Shown here: in pieces, positions 1 to 6,861 of the stretch
Layout of the letters: each line of letters opens with the position of its first letter
How positions within the stretch are numbered: the first letter of the stretch is position 1
Source of the DNA: an uncultured Clostridia bacterium
GTDB taxonomy: Bacteria > Bacillota > Clostridia > Oscillospirales > Ruminococcaceae
Length of the DNA: 45,767 nucleotides
Direction of reading: 5' to 3'
Assembly (NCBI GenBank): GCA_937906945.1
Contig: CALCUE010000034.1
Span: 1 to 45,767, forward strand
Notes under the pieces: generated by a model
Told to the model about the DNA's origin: nothing
Databases searched by the model: none
What the model saw: the letters and a program-made list of their open reading frames with translations, nothing else
Program-made: the position numbers and the translations under genes

Positions 1-31
1 AATTAGTTCTTAACTGAAACAAAATAAAAAC

Positions 32-62
32 GCCCGGGAATCTCTCCTCCCGGGCACTTTTT
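32..62 (+). terminator. Rho-independent terminator at the left edge
   Basis: An 8-bp perfect GC-rich stem (GCCCGGGA at 32-39 with TCCCGGGC at 48-55) is followed by ACTTTTT. It probably ends a transcript entering from the left of the window. Its stem and loop resemble the terminator at 32553-32590. Confidence 0.75.
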
Positions 63-120
63 CTTCGCCTCTAACTGGCAGTGTATATATAATGTATATA
101 CCTTATATAATATAGAAGTG

Positions 121-156
121 AAAAACAGTCCCCGCTGTAAGCGTGGGACTGTTTTT
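121..156. terminator. Bidirectional terminator hairpin
   Basis: AAAAACAGTCCC pairs with GGGACTGTTTTT around a 12-nt loop. An A-run on one side and a T-run on the other let it act on both strands. It lies just after an AT-rich stretch holding two TATAAT boxes (88-93 and 106-111), for which no -35 box is visible. Confidence 0.7.
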
Positions 157-236
157 ATGTTACGCTCCGCTTCCGGTCAGGGAGTGGTTTAAGCGAGCGG
201 GCAAGAAAGGGGAGATGTCCGGCGGGAAGGAACAAG

Positions 237-470
237 ATGAAAGAGAAGAAACACACGGAGGCGTTACATTGGAAAGTTGAGGGATACGATATGTCGGGAG
301 AAGACGAACGGGAAAAGAAAAACATCAGGAAAAAGAAACACACGGAAGCGGGAAAAACACGAAAAAGGAAACGCCCGGCGGCAATAGAAGATGAAAAAAA
401 GAAACACATGGATGGGATGCAACAGCAAAAAAGCCCCCTGTTGGGGCGAAACACCCGGACAGGGGACTAA
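237..470 (+). CDS. Doubtful small, highly charged ORF (77 aa)
   Basis: This reading frame has a plausible ribosome binding site (GGAAGGA about 5 nt before the ATG). It encodes a Lys/Glu/Arg-rich, low-complexity peptide in which KKHTEA occurs twice and KKHMDG once. The last dozen codons run through a strong hairpin (435-465). No family is recognised. It sits between a terminator and the ribosomal protein promoter, so it could be a small gene or simply repeat-derived DNA that stays open by chance. An overlapping 99-aa minus-strand frame (155-454) looks even less protein-like. Confidence 0.25.
   Translation: MKEKKHTEALHWKVEGYDMSGEDEREKKNIRKKKHTEAGKTRKRKRPAAIEDEKKKHMDGMQQQKSPLLGRNTRTGD
247..416 (+). 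repeat. Three imperfect 18-nt direct repeats
   Basis: AAGAAACACACGGAGGCG at 247-264 recurs with one change at 333-350 (AAGAAACACACGGAAGCG). A more diverged copy is at 399-416 (AAGAAACACATGGATGGG). The spacings are 86 and 66 nt. All three copies are in the same reading frame of the doubtful ORF at 237-470. Confidence 0.6.
427..465 (-). terminator. Terminator-like hairpin for leftward transcription
   Basis: CCCCTGT (435-441) pairs with ACAGGGG (459-465), with further GC pairs inside. Read on the minus strand the hairpin is followed by G, C and six T. On the plus strand no T-run follows. It would stop a leftward transcript starting in the leader region of the ribosomal protein operon, although no minus-strand gene is visible there. 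Confidence 0.5.
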
Positions 471-536
471 AAAACATCTTTGTGCATTTTCACGAAAAAA
501 ACTTTGAAAAATCTTAAAAAATCACGAAAAAAAGGC

Positions 537-565
537 TTGACAAACTATATACTTATATATATAAT
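537..565 (+). promoter_or_regulatory. Consensus sigma-A promoter of the S10 operon
   Basis: TTGACA (537-542) and TATAAT (560-565) are separated by exactly 17 nt, both boxes being perfect consensus. The A/T-rich sequence upstream may act as an UP element. Transcription would start near 572 and produce a leader of about 390 nt before rpsJ. Confidence 0.85.
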
Positions 566-571
566 ATTACT

Positions 572-958
572 TGCGTGACTGCACAAGGCGGATGCTACGG
601 CATATCACTGGGGCGTCCGCAAGATATGCGTTGAAGCGGGAGGTTGCTGCCGGTATGGCAGGGAATTTCCGCCGAGTATGTCCGATTTTAAACCGGGCGA
701 CAAGAAATACTGCACACCCACGTATGCACTGCTTTCGTGATGAGCGATCGCGGTGGGGTCTTGTCTGGCGTACCGCTATGAGTACGCGTGTCCGGAGATA
801 CCTATGCGCCTTTCTATTATATAATATATAATAGGGAATGGCAAGAGGGATTTCCGTTTTTTAATGATGGGACGGGAAACACACGGGGGCATGAAATGTG
901 TTTCAAAAGGTCGCACCCCATTGCGAGTCATTGGGAATCAATTAAGGAGGCGATTTTA
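572..958 (+). promoter_or_regulatory. Long structured 5' leader of the S10-spc-alpha operon
   Basis: There is no convincing gene in this stretch, but several inverted repeats are present. GCGGATGC (588-595) pairs with GCGTCCGC (613-620), and GCATATC (600-606) with GATATGC (623-629); these two interleave and so compete or knot. CTGCC (647-651) pairs with GGCAG (657-661), and GCGTAC (768-773) with GTACGC (782-787). An AT-rich block with two TATAAT boxes lies at 815-831 but has no -35 box. Long leaders of S10 operons elsewhere bind ribosomal protein L4; a similar autoregulatory role here is inference. The rpsJ ribosome binding site AAGGAGG lies at its end. Confidence 0.5.
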
Positions 959-1270
959 GTGGCAGTCAAAGAAAAAATCAGGATCCGGCTCAAAAGTTAT
1001 GATCATCAGCTGATCGACCAGGCCGCGGAAAAGATCGTAGAAACCGCAAAGCGCACCGGCGCTCGCGTTTCCGGACCGATCCCGCTCCCGACTGAGAAAG
1101 AGATCGTAACGATCCTGCGCGCTGTTCATAAATACAAGGACAGCCGTGAACAGTTTGAGCTTCGTACCCACAAAAGACTCATTGACATCCTGAGACCTTC
1201 CAACAAAACTGTGGAAGCCCTCACGGGTCTTGAGCTTCCTGCCGGCGTCGAGATTGAAATCAAGTTCTGA
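959..1270 (+). CDS. rpsJ: 30S ribosomal protein S10
   Basis: S10 is a small-subunit head protein (NusE) that also takes part in antitermination. I place the start at the GTG at 959, nine nt after AAGGAGG, giving 103 residues, the normal family length. The same frame is open further upstream to 788, but that extension has no S10 similarity and is leader. The early IRIRLKSYDH segment and the later THKRLIDI segment are typical of S10. It is the first gene of a roughly 15-kb cluster. A 90-nt gap containing a candidate pseudoknot separates it from rplC, an unusually large spacer for this operon. Confidence 0.97.
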   Translation: MAVKEKIRIRLKSYDHQLIDQAAEKIVETAKRTGARVSGPIPLPTEKEIVTILRAVHKYKDSREQFELRTHKRLIDILRPSNKTVEALTGLELPAGVEIEIKF

Positions 1271-1304
1271 TTTAAGAAAACTAATCTCAACCAGTAGACA
1301 AAAC

Positions 1305-1337
1305 GCAGGTCATGTCGGTTCCTGCAAAAAAACCGAC
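1305..1337 (+). promoter_or_regulatory. Candidate H-type RNA pseudoknot before rplC
   Basis: Stem 1 is GCAGG (1305-1309) with CCTGC (1321-1325). Stem 2 is GTCGGTT (1314-1320) with AACCGAC (1331-1337). Both are perfect and interleave in the order S1-S2-S1'-S2'. Loop 1 is TCAT, there is no nucleotide between S2 and S1', and the last loop is AAAAA, which is the usual geometry of compact H-type knots. The rplC ribosome binding site starts ten nt downstream (1347). Function is unknown; translational control of rplC is inference. Confidence 0.5.
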
Positions 1338-1360
1338 CAATAACCGAAGGAGGCAGAAAA

Positions 1361-2059
1361 ATGAAAAAAGCTATCGTGGGCAAAAAGATTGGTATGACCC
1401 AGCTTTTTGACAGAGCAGGAAAAGTTATTCCTGTAACGGTCGTTGAGGCCGGCCCGTGTGTCGTTGTTCAAAAGAAAACTCTTGAAAACGACGGCTATGA
1501 ATCCGTTCAGATCGGATATGGCGAGATCACCGAAAAACATCTCACCAAAGCATTGAAAGGACATTTCGCCAAAGCGGATGTCGCCGCGAAGAAATATCTC
1601 CGTGAATTCAGACTGGATGATTGCTCCACCGTCAACGTGGGCGATATCATCAAAGCAGACGCCTTTGCCATCGGCGAAAAAGTTGACGTTGTGGCAAAGA
1701 GCAAAGGCCATGGCTATGCCGGCACCATCAAACGTTACGGTTTCGGACGTCTCCGTGAGACTCACGGTTCCGGTCCTGTCGGACGTCACGTTGGTTCCCT
1801 TGGTAACTGCTCTTACCCCGGCAGAGTTTTCAAAGGCAAAAAACTTCCGGGCCACATGGGCGCGGTTCGCACCACTGTCCAGAATCTTGAAATCGTCAAG
1901 ATCGATCCGGAAAACAATCTCATCGCAATCAAGGGCGCCATTCCGGGCCCGAAAGGTGCTATCGTAAGTGTTATGGCTGCTGTTAAGAAACAGAAGATCA
2001 AGAACACGACGGCACAGACCATCAGTAAGAACCCGCAGAAGAAATCCGCGCGTGGTTAA
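1361..2059 (+). CDS. rplC: 50S ribosomal protein L3
   Basis: L3 is one of the first proteins to bind 23S rRNA and reaches close to the peptidyl transferase centre. The N-terminus (KKIGMTQLFD) and the central GHGYAGTIKRYGF region are diagnostic. At 232 residues it is about 20 longer than usual; the extra part is a basic C-terminal tail rich in Lys, Asn and Gln, probably disordered. AAGGAGG at 1347-1353 precedes the ATG. It follows rpsJ and precedes rplD as in other Firmicutes. Confidence 0.97.
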   Translation: MKKAIVGKKIGMTQLFDRAGKVIPVTVVEAGPCVVVQKKTLENDGYESVQIGYGEITEKHLTKALKGHFAKADVAAKKYLREFRLDDCSTVNVGDIIKADAFAIGEKVDVVAKSKGHGYAGTIKRYGFGRLRETHGSGPVGRHVGSLGNCSYPGRVFKGKKLPGHMGAVRTTVQNLEIVKIDPENNLIAIKGAIPGPKGAIVSVMAAVKKQKIKNTTAQTISKNPQKKSARG

Positions 2060-2077
2060 TAGAAAGGAGAAACAAAC

Positions 2078-2701
2078 ATGGACGTCAAAGTTTTAAACAT
2101 GAACGGTGAAGAAGTCGGTATGCTTTCCCTTTCTGAAGCCGTCTTCGGCGTCGAGCCGAACACTGTCGCCATGCACGCGGCGGTTATCAATTATCTGGCT
2201 AACCGTCGTCATGGTACGCAGTCCACGAAGACCAGAACCGAAGTTTCCGGTGGTGGACGCAAACCCTGGAGACAGAAGGGTACCGGTCATGCTCGTCAGG
2301 GCTCCATCAGAGCTCCGCAATGGGCACACGGTGGTGTCGCTCTTGGCCCGAAACCGCGTAAATACCGTTTCACTCTTAACAAAAAAGTTCGCCGCCTCGC
2401 AATGCTCTCCGCACTGAGCTGCAAAGTTGCCGCCGGCGAAATGATCGTTCTCGACAGCCTTGAGCTTGCGGAGATCAAGACCAAAACCATGGTCAAGACT
2501 CTCGCGAACATCGGCGCAGAAGGCAAAGCACTTATCGTTATGCCTGCTGTATGCGAAAACGTTATCAAAAGCGCACACAACATTCCCGGCGTAAAGACCA
2601 CCCTTGTCAATACGCTGAACGTATATGACATCCTCAACTATGACAAATTTGTTGTCACCAAAGAGGCTGTTGAAAAAATTGAGGAGGTGTATGACAAATG
2701 A
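2078..2701 (+). CDS. rplD: 50S ribosomal protein L4
   Basis: L4 is a large-subunit protein whose long loop lines the peptide exit tunnel. That loop is visible as the Gly/Arg/Lys-rich segment around residues 45-85 (GGGRKPWRQKGTGHARQG). In some bacteria L4 also represses its own operon through the mRNA leader. Length (207 aa) is normal, and an AAAGGAG site precedes the ATG. The stop overlaps the start of rplW by 4 nt (ATGA), pointing to coupled translation. Confidence 0.97.
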   Translation: MDVKVLNMNGEEVGMLSLSEAVFGVEPNTVAMHAAVINYLANRRHGTQSTKTRTEVSGGGRKPWRQKGTGHARQGSIRAPQWAHGGVALGPKPRKYRFTLNKKVRRLAMLSALSCKVAAGEMIVLDSLELAEIKTKTMVKTLANIGAEGKALIVMPAVCENVIKSAHNIPGVKTTLVNTLNVYDILNYDKFVVTKEAVEKIEEVYDK

Positions 2702-2994
2702 TGAAGACCGCACAGGATATTATCGTCGCTCCGGTCATCACCGAAGCTTCCATGGCAGCCATTGCACAGAAGAAATACACCTTCCGTGTTATGAAAAAAG
2801 TAAACAAACAGGAAATTGCAAAAGCAGTTGAAGAACTTTTCGGCGTCAAAGTCGCAAAAGTCAACACCATCAACGTTCGTGGCCGTTCCAAGAGAATGGG
2901 TCTGCACTCTGGTAAAACTGCTGACTGGAAGAAAGCGATCGTAACCCTTAAGGCTGACTCCAAGGGCATCGAGTTCTTCGAGAGTATGCTGTAA
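2698..2994 (+). CDS. rplW: 50S ribosomal protein L23
   Basis: L23 lies at the tunnel exit, where trigger factor and the signal recognition particle dock. The protein is 98 residues, normal length, beginning with the typical DIIVAPVITEAS segment and containing the KVNTINVRGRSKRMG region. It starts inside the end of rplD (4-nt ATGA overlap), with GAGGAGGTG in the rplD tail serving as ribosome binding site. Confidence 0.96.
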   Translation: MMKTAQDIIVAPVITEASMAAIAQKKYTFRVMKKVNKQEIAKAVEELFGVKVAKVNTINVRGRSKRMGLHSGKTADWKKAIVTLKADSKGIEFFESML

Positions 2995-3006
2995 GGAGGA
3001 TGAAGA

Positions 3007-3840
3007 ATGGCTATTAAATTCTACAACCCCACTACTCCCGGTCGTCGCGATATGTCCACCATTGATTATTCTGGACTTTCCAAGGTAGCTCCGGAACGCA
3101 GCCTTCTCGAACCGATGAAGAAGCATTCCGGTCGTAACTCCTACGGCCGCATCACCGTTCGTCATCGTGGCGGCGGCAACAGAACCAAATATCGTGTAAT
3201 CGATTTCAAACGTAACAAACTCGGCATGGGCGCTGAGGTCATGACTCTTGAATATGACCCGAACCGTTCCGCTCATATCGCTCTTGTTCAGTATGAAGAC
3301 GGCGAAAAGAGATACATCGTCGCTCCGCACGGCATGAAAGTCGGTGACAAAGTTGTCTCCGGTCCGGAAGCCGATATCCTTGCCGGTAACGCTCTTCCGC
3401 TTGCCAACATTCCGGTTGGTACCTTCATCCACAACATCGAGCTTTATCCCGGAAAAGGCGCACAGCTTGCCCGTTCCGCCGGTGTTATGGCACAGCTCAT
3501 GGCTAAAGAAGGCAAATACGCTCTTGTTCGTCTCCCCAGCGGCGAGCTTCGCAACATTCCGAACGAATGCTACGCAGTCATCGGCCAGGTCAGCAACATT
3601 GAGCACGCCAACGTCAGCTATGGTAAAGCCGGTCGTATCCGCCACATGGGATGGAGACCTACCGTCCGTGGTTCTGTCATGAACCCCTGCGACCATCCTC
3701 ACGGTGGTGGTGAAGGTAAAGCTCCTGTCGGCCGTCCGGGCCCTGTAACCCCTTGGGGCAAACCTGCTCTTGGCTATAAGACCAGAAAGAGACATCAGCG
3801 TTCCGATAAATTTATCGTAAAACGTCGTAACAGCAAATAA
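3007..3840 (+). CDS. rplB: 50S ribosomal protein L2
   Basis: L2 is needed for subunit joining and for peptidyl transferase activity. The 277-residue length is normal. The N-terminal FYNPTTPGRR and the C-terminal NPCDHPHGGGEGKAPVG loop, which carries the conserved functional His, are both intact. AAGGAGG precedes the start by 7 nt. It is followed by rpsS after a 24-nt gap. Confidence 0.98.
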   Translation: MAIKFYNPTTPGRRDMSTIDYSGLSKVAPERSLLEPMKKHSGRNSYGRITVRHRGGGNRTKYRVIDFKRNKLGMGAEVMTLEYDPNRSAHIALVQYEDGEKRYIVAPHGMKVGDKVVSGPEADILAGNALPLANIPVGTFIHNIELYPGKGAQLARSAGVMAQLMAKEGKYALVRLPSGELRNIPNECYAVIGQVSNIEHANVSYGKAGRIRHMGWRPTVRGSVMNPCDHPHGGGEGKAPVGRPGPVTPWGKPALGYKTRKRHQRSDKFIVKRRNSK

Positions 3841-3864
3841 TCGGGAAGGAGGCATACAGGAACA

Positions 3865-4146
3865 ATGAGTAGAAGTGTTAAAAAAGGACCGTTTGTACAG
3901 CCCGTTCTCCTTGCCAGAGTTCGTGAACTCAACAAAGCAGGTGAGAAAAAAGTTCTGAAAACCTGGAGCCGTTCGTCCACGATTTTCCCTGATTTCGTAG
4001 GACACACCTTTGCGGTGCATGACGGACGCAAACATGTTCCGGTCTATGTGACGGAGGATATGGTCGGACACAAACTCGGTGAGTTTGCTCCTACCAGAAC
4101 CTTCAGAGGTCACGCCGGATCCAAGAAAACGAATAACGGTAAATAA
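3865..4146 (+). CDS. rpsS: 30S ribosomal protein S19
   Basis: S19 forms a head complex with S13 and contacts the A-site tRNA. The 93-residue product starts with the signature SRSVKKGPFV and has the conserved HDGRKHVPVYVTEDMVGHKLGEF block. The ribosome binding site GGAAGGAGG is a little further from the start than usual (about 13 nt). Confidence 0.97.
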   Translation: MSRSVKKGPFVQPVLLARVRELNKAGEKKVLKTWSRSSTIFPDFVGHTFAVHDGRKHVPVYVTEDMVGHKLGEFAPTRTFRGHAGSKKTNNGK

Positions 4147-4166
4147 GGCCGAGAGGAGGATTTTAC

Positions 4167-4502
4167 ATGGAAGCAAGGGCTTACCTGAGATATGCCCGCA
4201 TCTCGCCGCGTAAAGTACAGATCGTTTTGGATCAGATCAGAAACAAACCTGTCGATTACGCTATGGCAGTGCTTAAAAATACCCCTAAAGCGGCCTGTGA
4301 GCCGCTTGAGAAGCTCCTGAAATCGGCCATCGCCAACGGAGAGAACAATCACGGCATGAGCAAAGACGCAATGTACGTCGCTGAGTGCTTTGTAACTCCC
4401 GGCCCGACGATGAAACGAATTCAGCCGAAAGATCACGGAAAAGCTTTCCGCATCTTGAAGAGATCTTCTCATATCACCATCGTTCTTAAAGAGAAAGACT
4501 AA
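4167..4502 (+). CDS. rplV: 50S ribosomal protein L22
   Basis: L22 spans the large subunit, and its beta-hairpin forms part of the exit-tunnel constriction. The product is 111 residues, the normal length, with the N-terminal ARISPRKVQIVLDQIR segment typical of the family. The macrolide-contact hairpin region is present and ends in the conserved RSSHITIVLKE. GAGAGGAGG precedes the ATG. Confidence 0.97.
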   Translation: MEARAYLRYARISPRKVQIVLDQIRNKPVDYAMAVLKNTPKAACEPLEKLLKSAIANGENNHGMSKDAMYVAECFVTPGPTMKRIQPKDHGKAFRILKRSSHITIVLKEKD

Positions 4503-4518
4503 TCGTAGGAGGTAGACA

Positions 4519-5211
4519 ATGGGTCAGAAAGTTAATCCCCACGGCTTCAGAGTGGGCGTAATTAAAGACTGGGATTCCCGCTGGTTTGCCAAGGACGAAG
4601 TCTTTGGCGATACCCTGGTGGAAGATTACAATCTTCGTAAATTCCTGAAAAATAAACTCTATGCCGCCGGTGTACCGAAAGTTGAAATCGAGCGTACCGG
4701 TGACAACAAAGTCCGCATTCACATCCACTGCGCGAAACCCGGCATGGTCATTGGCCGTCAGGGCTCCGAGATCGAAAAACTTCGTCTCGAGTGCGAAGAG
4801 ATGCTGAACAAAGGCAAAGAAGAAAAAGTTCAGGTTTTCCTCAACATCGTTGAGATCAAACAACCTGACAAGAACGCTCAGCTGGTCGCCGAGAACATCG
4901 CCGCTCAGCTCGAACGCAGAATTTCCTTCCGCCGCGCCATGAAACAGGCCATTGGCCGTTCCATGAGACTCGGTGTCAAAGGTATCAAAACCAAATGCTC
5001 CGGTCGTCTCGGCGGTGCTGAGATCGCCAGAGTGGAAGAATATCACGAGGGCACCATTCCGCTGCAGACCATCCGTGCCGACATCGACTACGGTTTCGCA
5101 GAAGCAGCCACCACTTATGGCCGCATCGGCGTAAAAGTATGGATCTACAACGGCGACGTTCTTGCCGACGTCAAAAAACAGCCCAACCGTAAGGAAGGAG
5201 GCCGCAGATAA
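4519..5211 (+). CDS. rpsC: 30S ribosomal protein S3
   Basis: S3 forms part of the mRNA entry channel with S4 and S5. The 230-residue protein has the MGQKVNPHGFRVGV start, a KH type 2 domain with GMVIGRQGSEIEKLR (about residues 75-90) and the C-terminal domain with the LGGAEIAR motif. The stop overlaps the rplP start by one nt (TAATG), so the two are probably coupled. Confidence 0.98.
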   Translation: MGQKVNPHGFRVGVIKDWDSRWFAKDEVFGDTLVEDYNLRKFLKNKLYAAGVPKVEIERTGDNKVRIHIHCAKPGMVIGRQGSEIEKLRLECEEMLNKGKEEKVQVFLNIVEIKQPDKNAQLVAENIAAQLERRISFRRAMKQAIGRSMRLGVKGIKTKCSGRLGGAEIARVEEYHEGTIPLQTIRADIDYGFAEAATTYGRIGVKVWIYNGDVLADVKKQPNRKEGGRR

Positions 5212-5636
5212 TGCTTCTTCCGAAGAGAGTTAAATACCGTCGTGTCCAGAGAGGACGCATGAAAGGCGCCGCTCATAAAGGTAACTTCGTTTCCAACGGT
5301 GATTACGGTTTGATGGCCCTTGAACCCTGCTGGCTCAAAGCCAACCAGATCGAGGCAGCCCGTATCGCTATGACCCGTTACATCAAACGTGGTGGTCAGG
5401 TATGGATCAAAGTATTCCCTGACAAACCGGTTACCCAGAAACCCGCTGAGACCCGTATGGGCTCCGGTAAAGGTGCTCCTGAATATTGGGCAGCCGTTGT
5501 TAAACCCGGCCGCGTCATGTTCGAAATCGCCGGCATTCCGGAAGAGACCGCTAAAGAAGCTATGCGTCTCGCCGCACACAAACTGCCGATCAAATGCAAA
5601 TTCGTAAAAAGGGAAGAAAAGGGGGCTGAAGAGTAA
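5211..5636 (+). CDS. rplP: 50S ribosomal protein L16
   Basis: L16 lies near the A site and helps position aminoacyl-tRNA. The 141-residue length is normal. The MLLPKRVKYRR start and the later KPAETRMGSGKGAPEYW region are diagnostic. Its ribosome binding site GGAGG is inside the last codons of rpsC, and its stop overlaps rpmC by one nt. Confidence 0.98.
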   Translation: MLLPKRVKYRRVQRGRMKGAAHKGNFVSNGDYGLMALEPCWLKANQIEAARIAMTRYIKRGGQVWIKVFPDKPVTQKPAETRMGSGKGAPEYWAAVVKPGRVMFEIAGIPEETAKEAMRLAAHKLPIKCKFVKREEKGAEE

Positions 5637-5836
5637 TGAAAGCAGCAGAAGTTCGCAAAATGAATAAAGCTGATCTCGAGAAAAAACTTTCTGAGCTCAA
5701 AGCCGAGCTTTTCAACCTGAGATTCCAGCATGCCATCAACCAGCTCGAAAACCCGATGCGTCTTAACGAAGTCCGGAAAGACATCGCAAGAGTTAAGACT
5801 CAGCTTCGTGCTCTTGAGCTCAAGGCAGAGCAGTAA
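5636..5836 (+). CDS. rpmC: 50S ribosomal protein L29
   Basis: L29 is a small helical hairpin protein near the tunnel exit beside L23. The 66 residues include the family pattern of a Leu/Lys-rich N-terminal helix (LEKKLSELKAELFNLRFQ) and the second-helix motif IARVKTQLR. The start codon overlaps the stop of rplP (TAATG). Confidence 0.96.
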   Translation: MKAAEVRKMNKADLEKKLSELKAELFNLRFQHAINQLENPMRLNEVRKDIARVKTQLRALELKAEQ

Positions 5837-5855
5837 TTGAAGGGAGGATAAAGCT

Positions 5856-6116
5856 GTGAACGAAGAAAGAAACCTTAGAAAAACCAGAGTCGGTATCGTC
5901 GTCAGCGACAAGATGGACAAAACCGTCGTCGTCAAAGTCGAAGACCGTGTTCAGCACCCCCTTTATAAGAAAATTATTAAGAGAACCGTTAGATTCAAAG
6001 CGCATGACGAAAACAACGAATGCGGAATCGGCGATCGCGTAGAGATCATGGAAACCAGACCGCTGTCGAAAGACAAACGTTGGAGAGTTTCCGAGATTAT
6101 CGAGAAGGCCAAATAA
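5856..6116 (+). CDS. rpsQ: 30S ribosomal protein S17
   Basis: S17 is an OB-fold protein that binds 16S rRNA early in assembly. The start is GTG at 5856 after GGGAGG, giving 86 residues. The family signature is visible in the segment from VGIVVSDKMDKTVVV onward, with GDRVEIMETRPLSKDKRW near the end. Confidence 0.96.
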   Translation: MNEERNLRKTRVGIVVSDKMDKTVVVKVEDRVQHPLYKKIIKRTVRFKAHDENNECGIGDRVEIMETRPLSKDKRWRVSEIIEKAK

Positions 6117-6146
6117 TAAGAGTCGGACGGAAAGGAGGAACTATCT

Positions 6147-6515
6147 GTGATTCAGATGCAATCTTATCTGAAGGCAGCTGACAACACCGGTGCGAAAGAG
6201 CTTATGTGCATCCGTGTTCTCGGTGGTACCAGAAGAAAATACGCTAACATCGGCGACGTTGTCGTAGCCAGTGTTAAAAAAGCGGCACCCGGCGGCATGG
6301 TCAAAAAAGGCGAAGTCGTCAAAGCCGTTATCGTCCGCTCGGCCAAAGGTGTCCGTCGTGACGACGGCAGCTACATCCGTTTCGATGAAAACGCTGCTGT
6401 TATCATCAAGGAAGACAAAAACCCGCGTGGAACCCGTATCTTTGGACCGGTAGCTCGTGAGCTCCGCGATAAAGATTATATGAAAATCCTGAGCCTTGCG
6501 CCCGAAGTTCTTTAA
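6147..6515 (+). CDS. rplN: 50S ribosomal protein L14
   Basis: L14 contacts 16S rRNA in an intersubunit bridge and is the binding site of the silencing factor RsfS. The start is GTG at 6147 after AAAGGAGG. The 122-residue length is exactly typical. The beginning (MIQMQSYLKAADNTGAKELM) and the FGPVARELRDKDYMKI ending are strongly conserved. Confidence 0.98.
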   Translation: MIQMQSYLKAADNTGAKELMCIRVLGGTRRKYANIGDVVVASVKKAAPGGMVKKGEVVKAVIVRSAKGVRRDDGSYIRFDENAAVIIKEDKNPRGTRIFGPVARELRDKDYMKILSLAPEVL

Positions 6516-6524
6516 GGAGGAAAA

Positions 6525-6845
6525 ATGATGAATAAAGTACACGTTAAATCCGGCGACAAAGTCATCATCATCTCCGGTAGAGATAAAGGCAAAGAAGGCA
6601 AGGTCCTGGAAGTCAGCCCCGCCGAAGGCAAGGTTATCATTGAAGGCTGCAACATGGCAACCAAACATGTGAAACCTCGCAAGATGGGCGAAGCCGGCGG
6701 ACTTGTCCAGGTTGAAACCGCCATCTATGCCAGCAAAGTGATGCTTGTCTGCCCGAAATGCGGCAAACCCACCAGACTGGCCCACAAGGTCCTTGCAGAC
6801 GGCACCAAAAAGCGTCTCTGCAAAGCCTGCGGCGAAACTTTTTGA
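6525..6845 (+). CDS. rplX: 50S ribosomal protein L24
   Basis: L24 is an early assembly protein with an N-terminal KOW domain (VKSGDKVIIISGRDKGKEG). This 106-residue copy carries a C-terminal zinc-type motif with CPKCG and CKACG, a C+ form common in anaerobes. Two adjacent ATG codons (6525 and 6528) follow AAGGAGG; either could be the start. Confidence 0.97.
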   Translation: MMNKVHVKSGDKVIIISGRDKGKEGKVLEVSPAEGKVIIEGCNMATKHVKPRKMGEAGGLVQVETAIYASKVMLVCPKCGKPTRLAHKVLADGTKKRLCKACGETF

Positions 6846-6861
6846 GTAAGGAGGAAAAAAC

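Noticed and set aside
155..454. A 99-codon minus-strand frame rich in Phe and Ser
   Set aside because: It is the complement of an A-rich repeat region, with no ribosome binding site and a composition unlike real membrane proteins.
588..629. A second pseudoknot in the rpsJ leader
   Set aside because: The stems interleave, but only 2 nt would have to span an 8-bp stem, which is sterically unlikely. Alternative hairpins are the better reading.
571..831. An 86-codon plus-strand frame in the rpsJ leader
   Set aside because: It starts at the predicted transcription start without a ribosome binding site and is rich in structure-forming repeats, so it is read as leader RNA.
2638..4176. A 512-codon minus-strand frame opposite rplW, rplB and rpsS
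   Set aside because: The plus-strand genes here are certain, and the antisense product has no recognisable domain.
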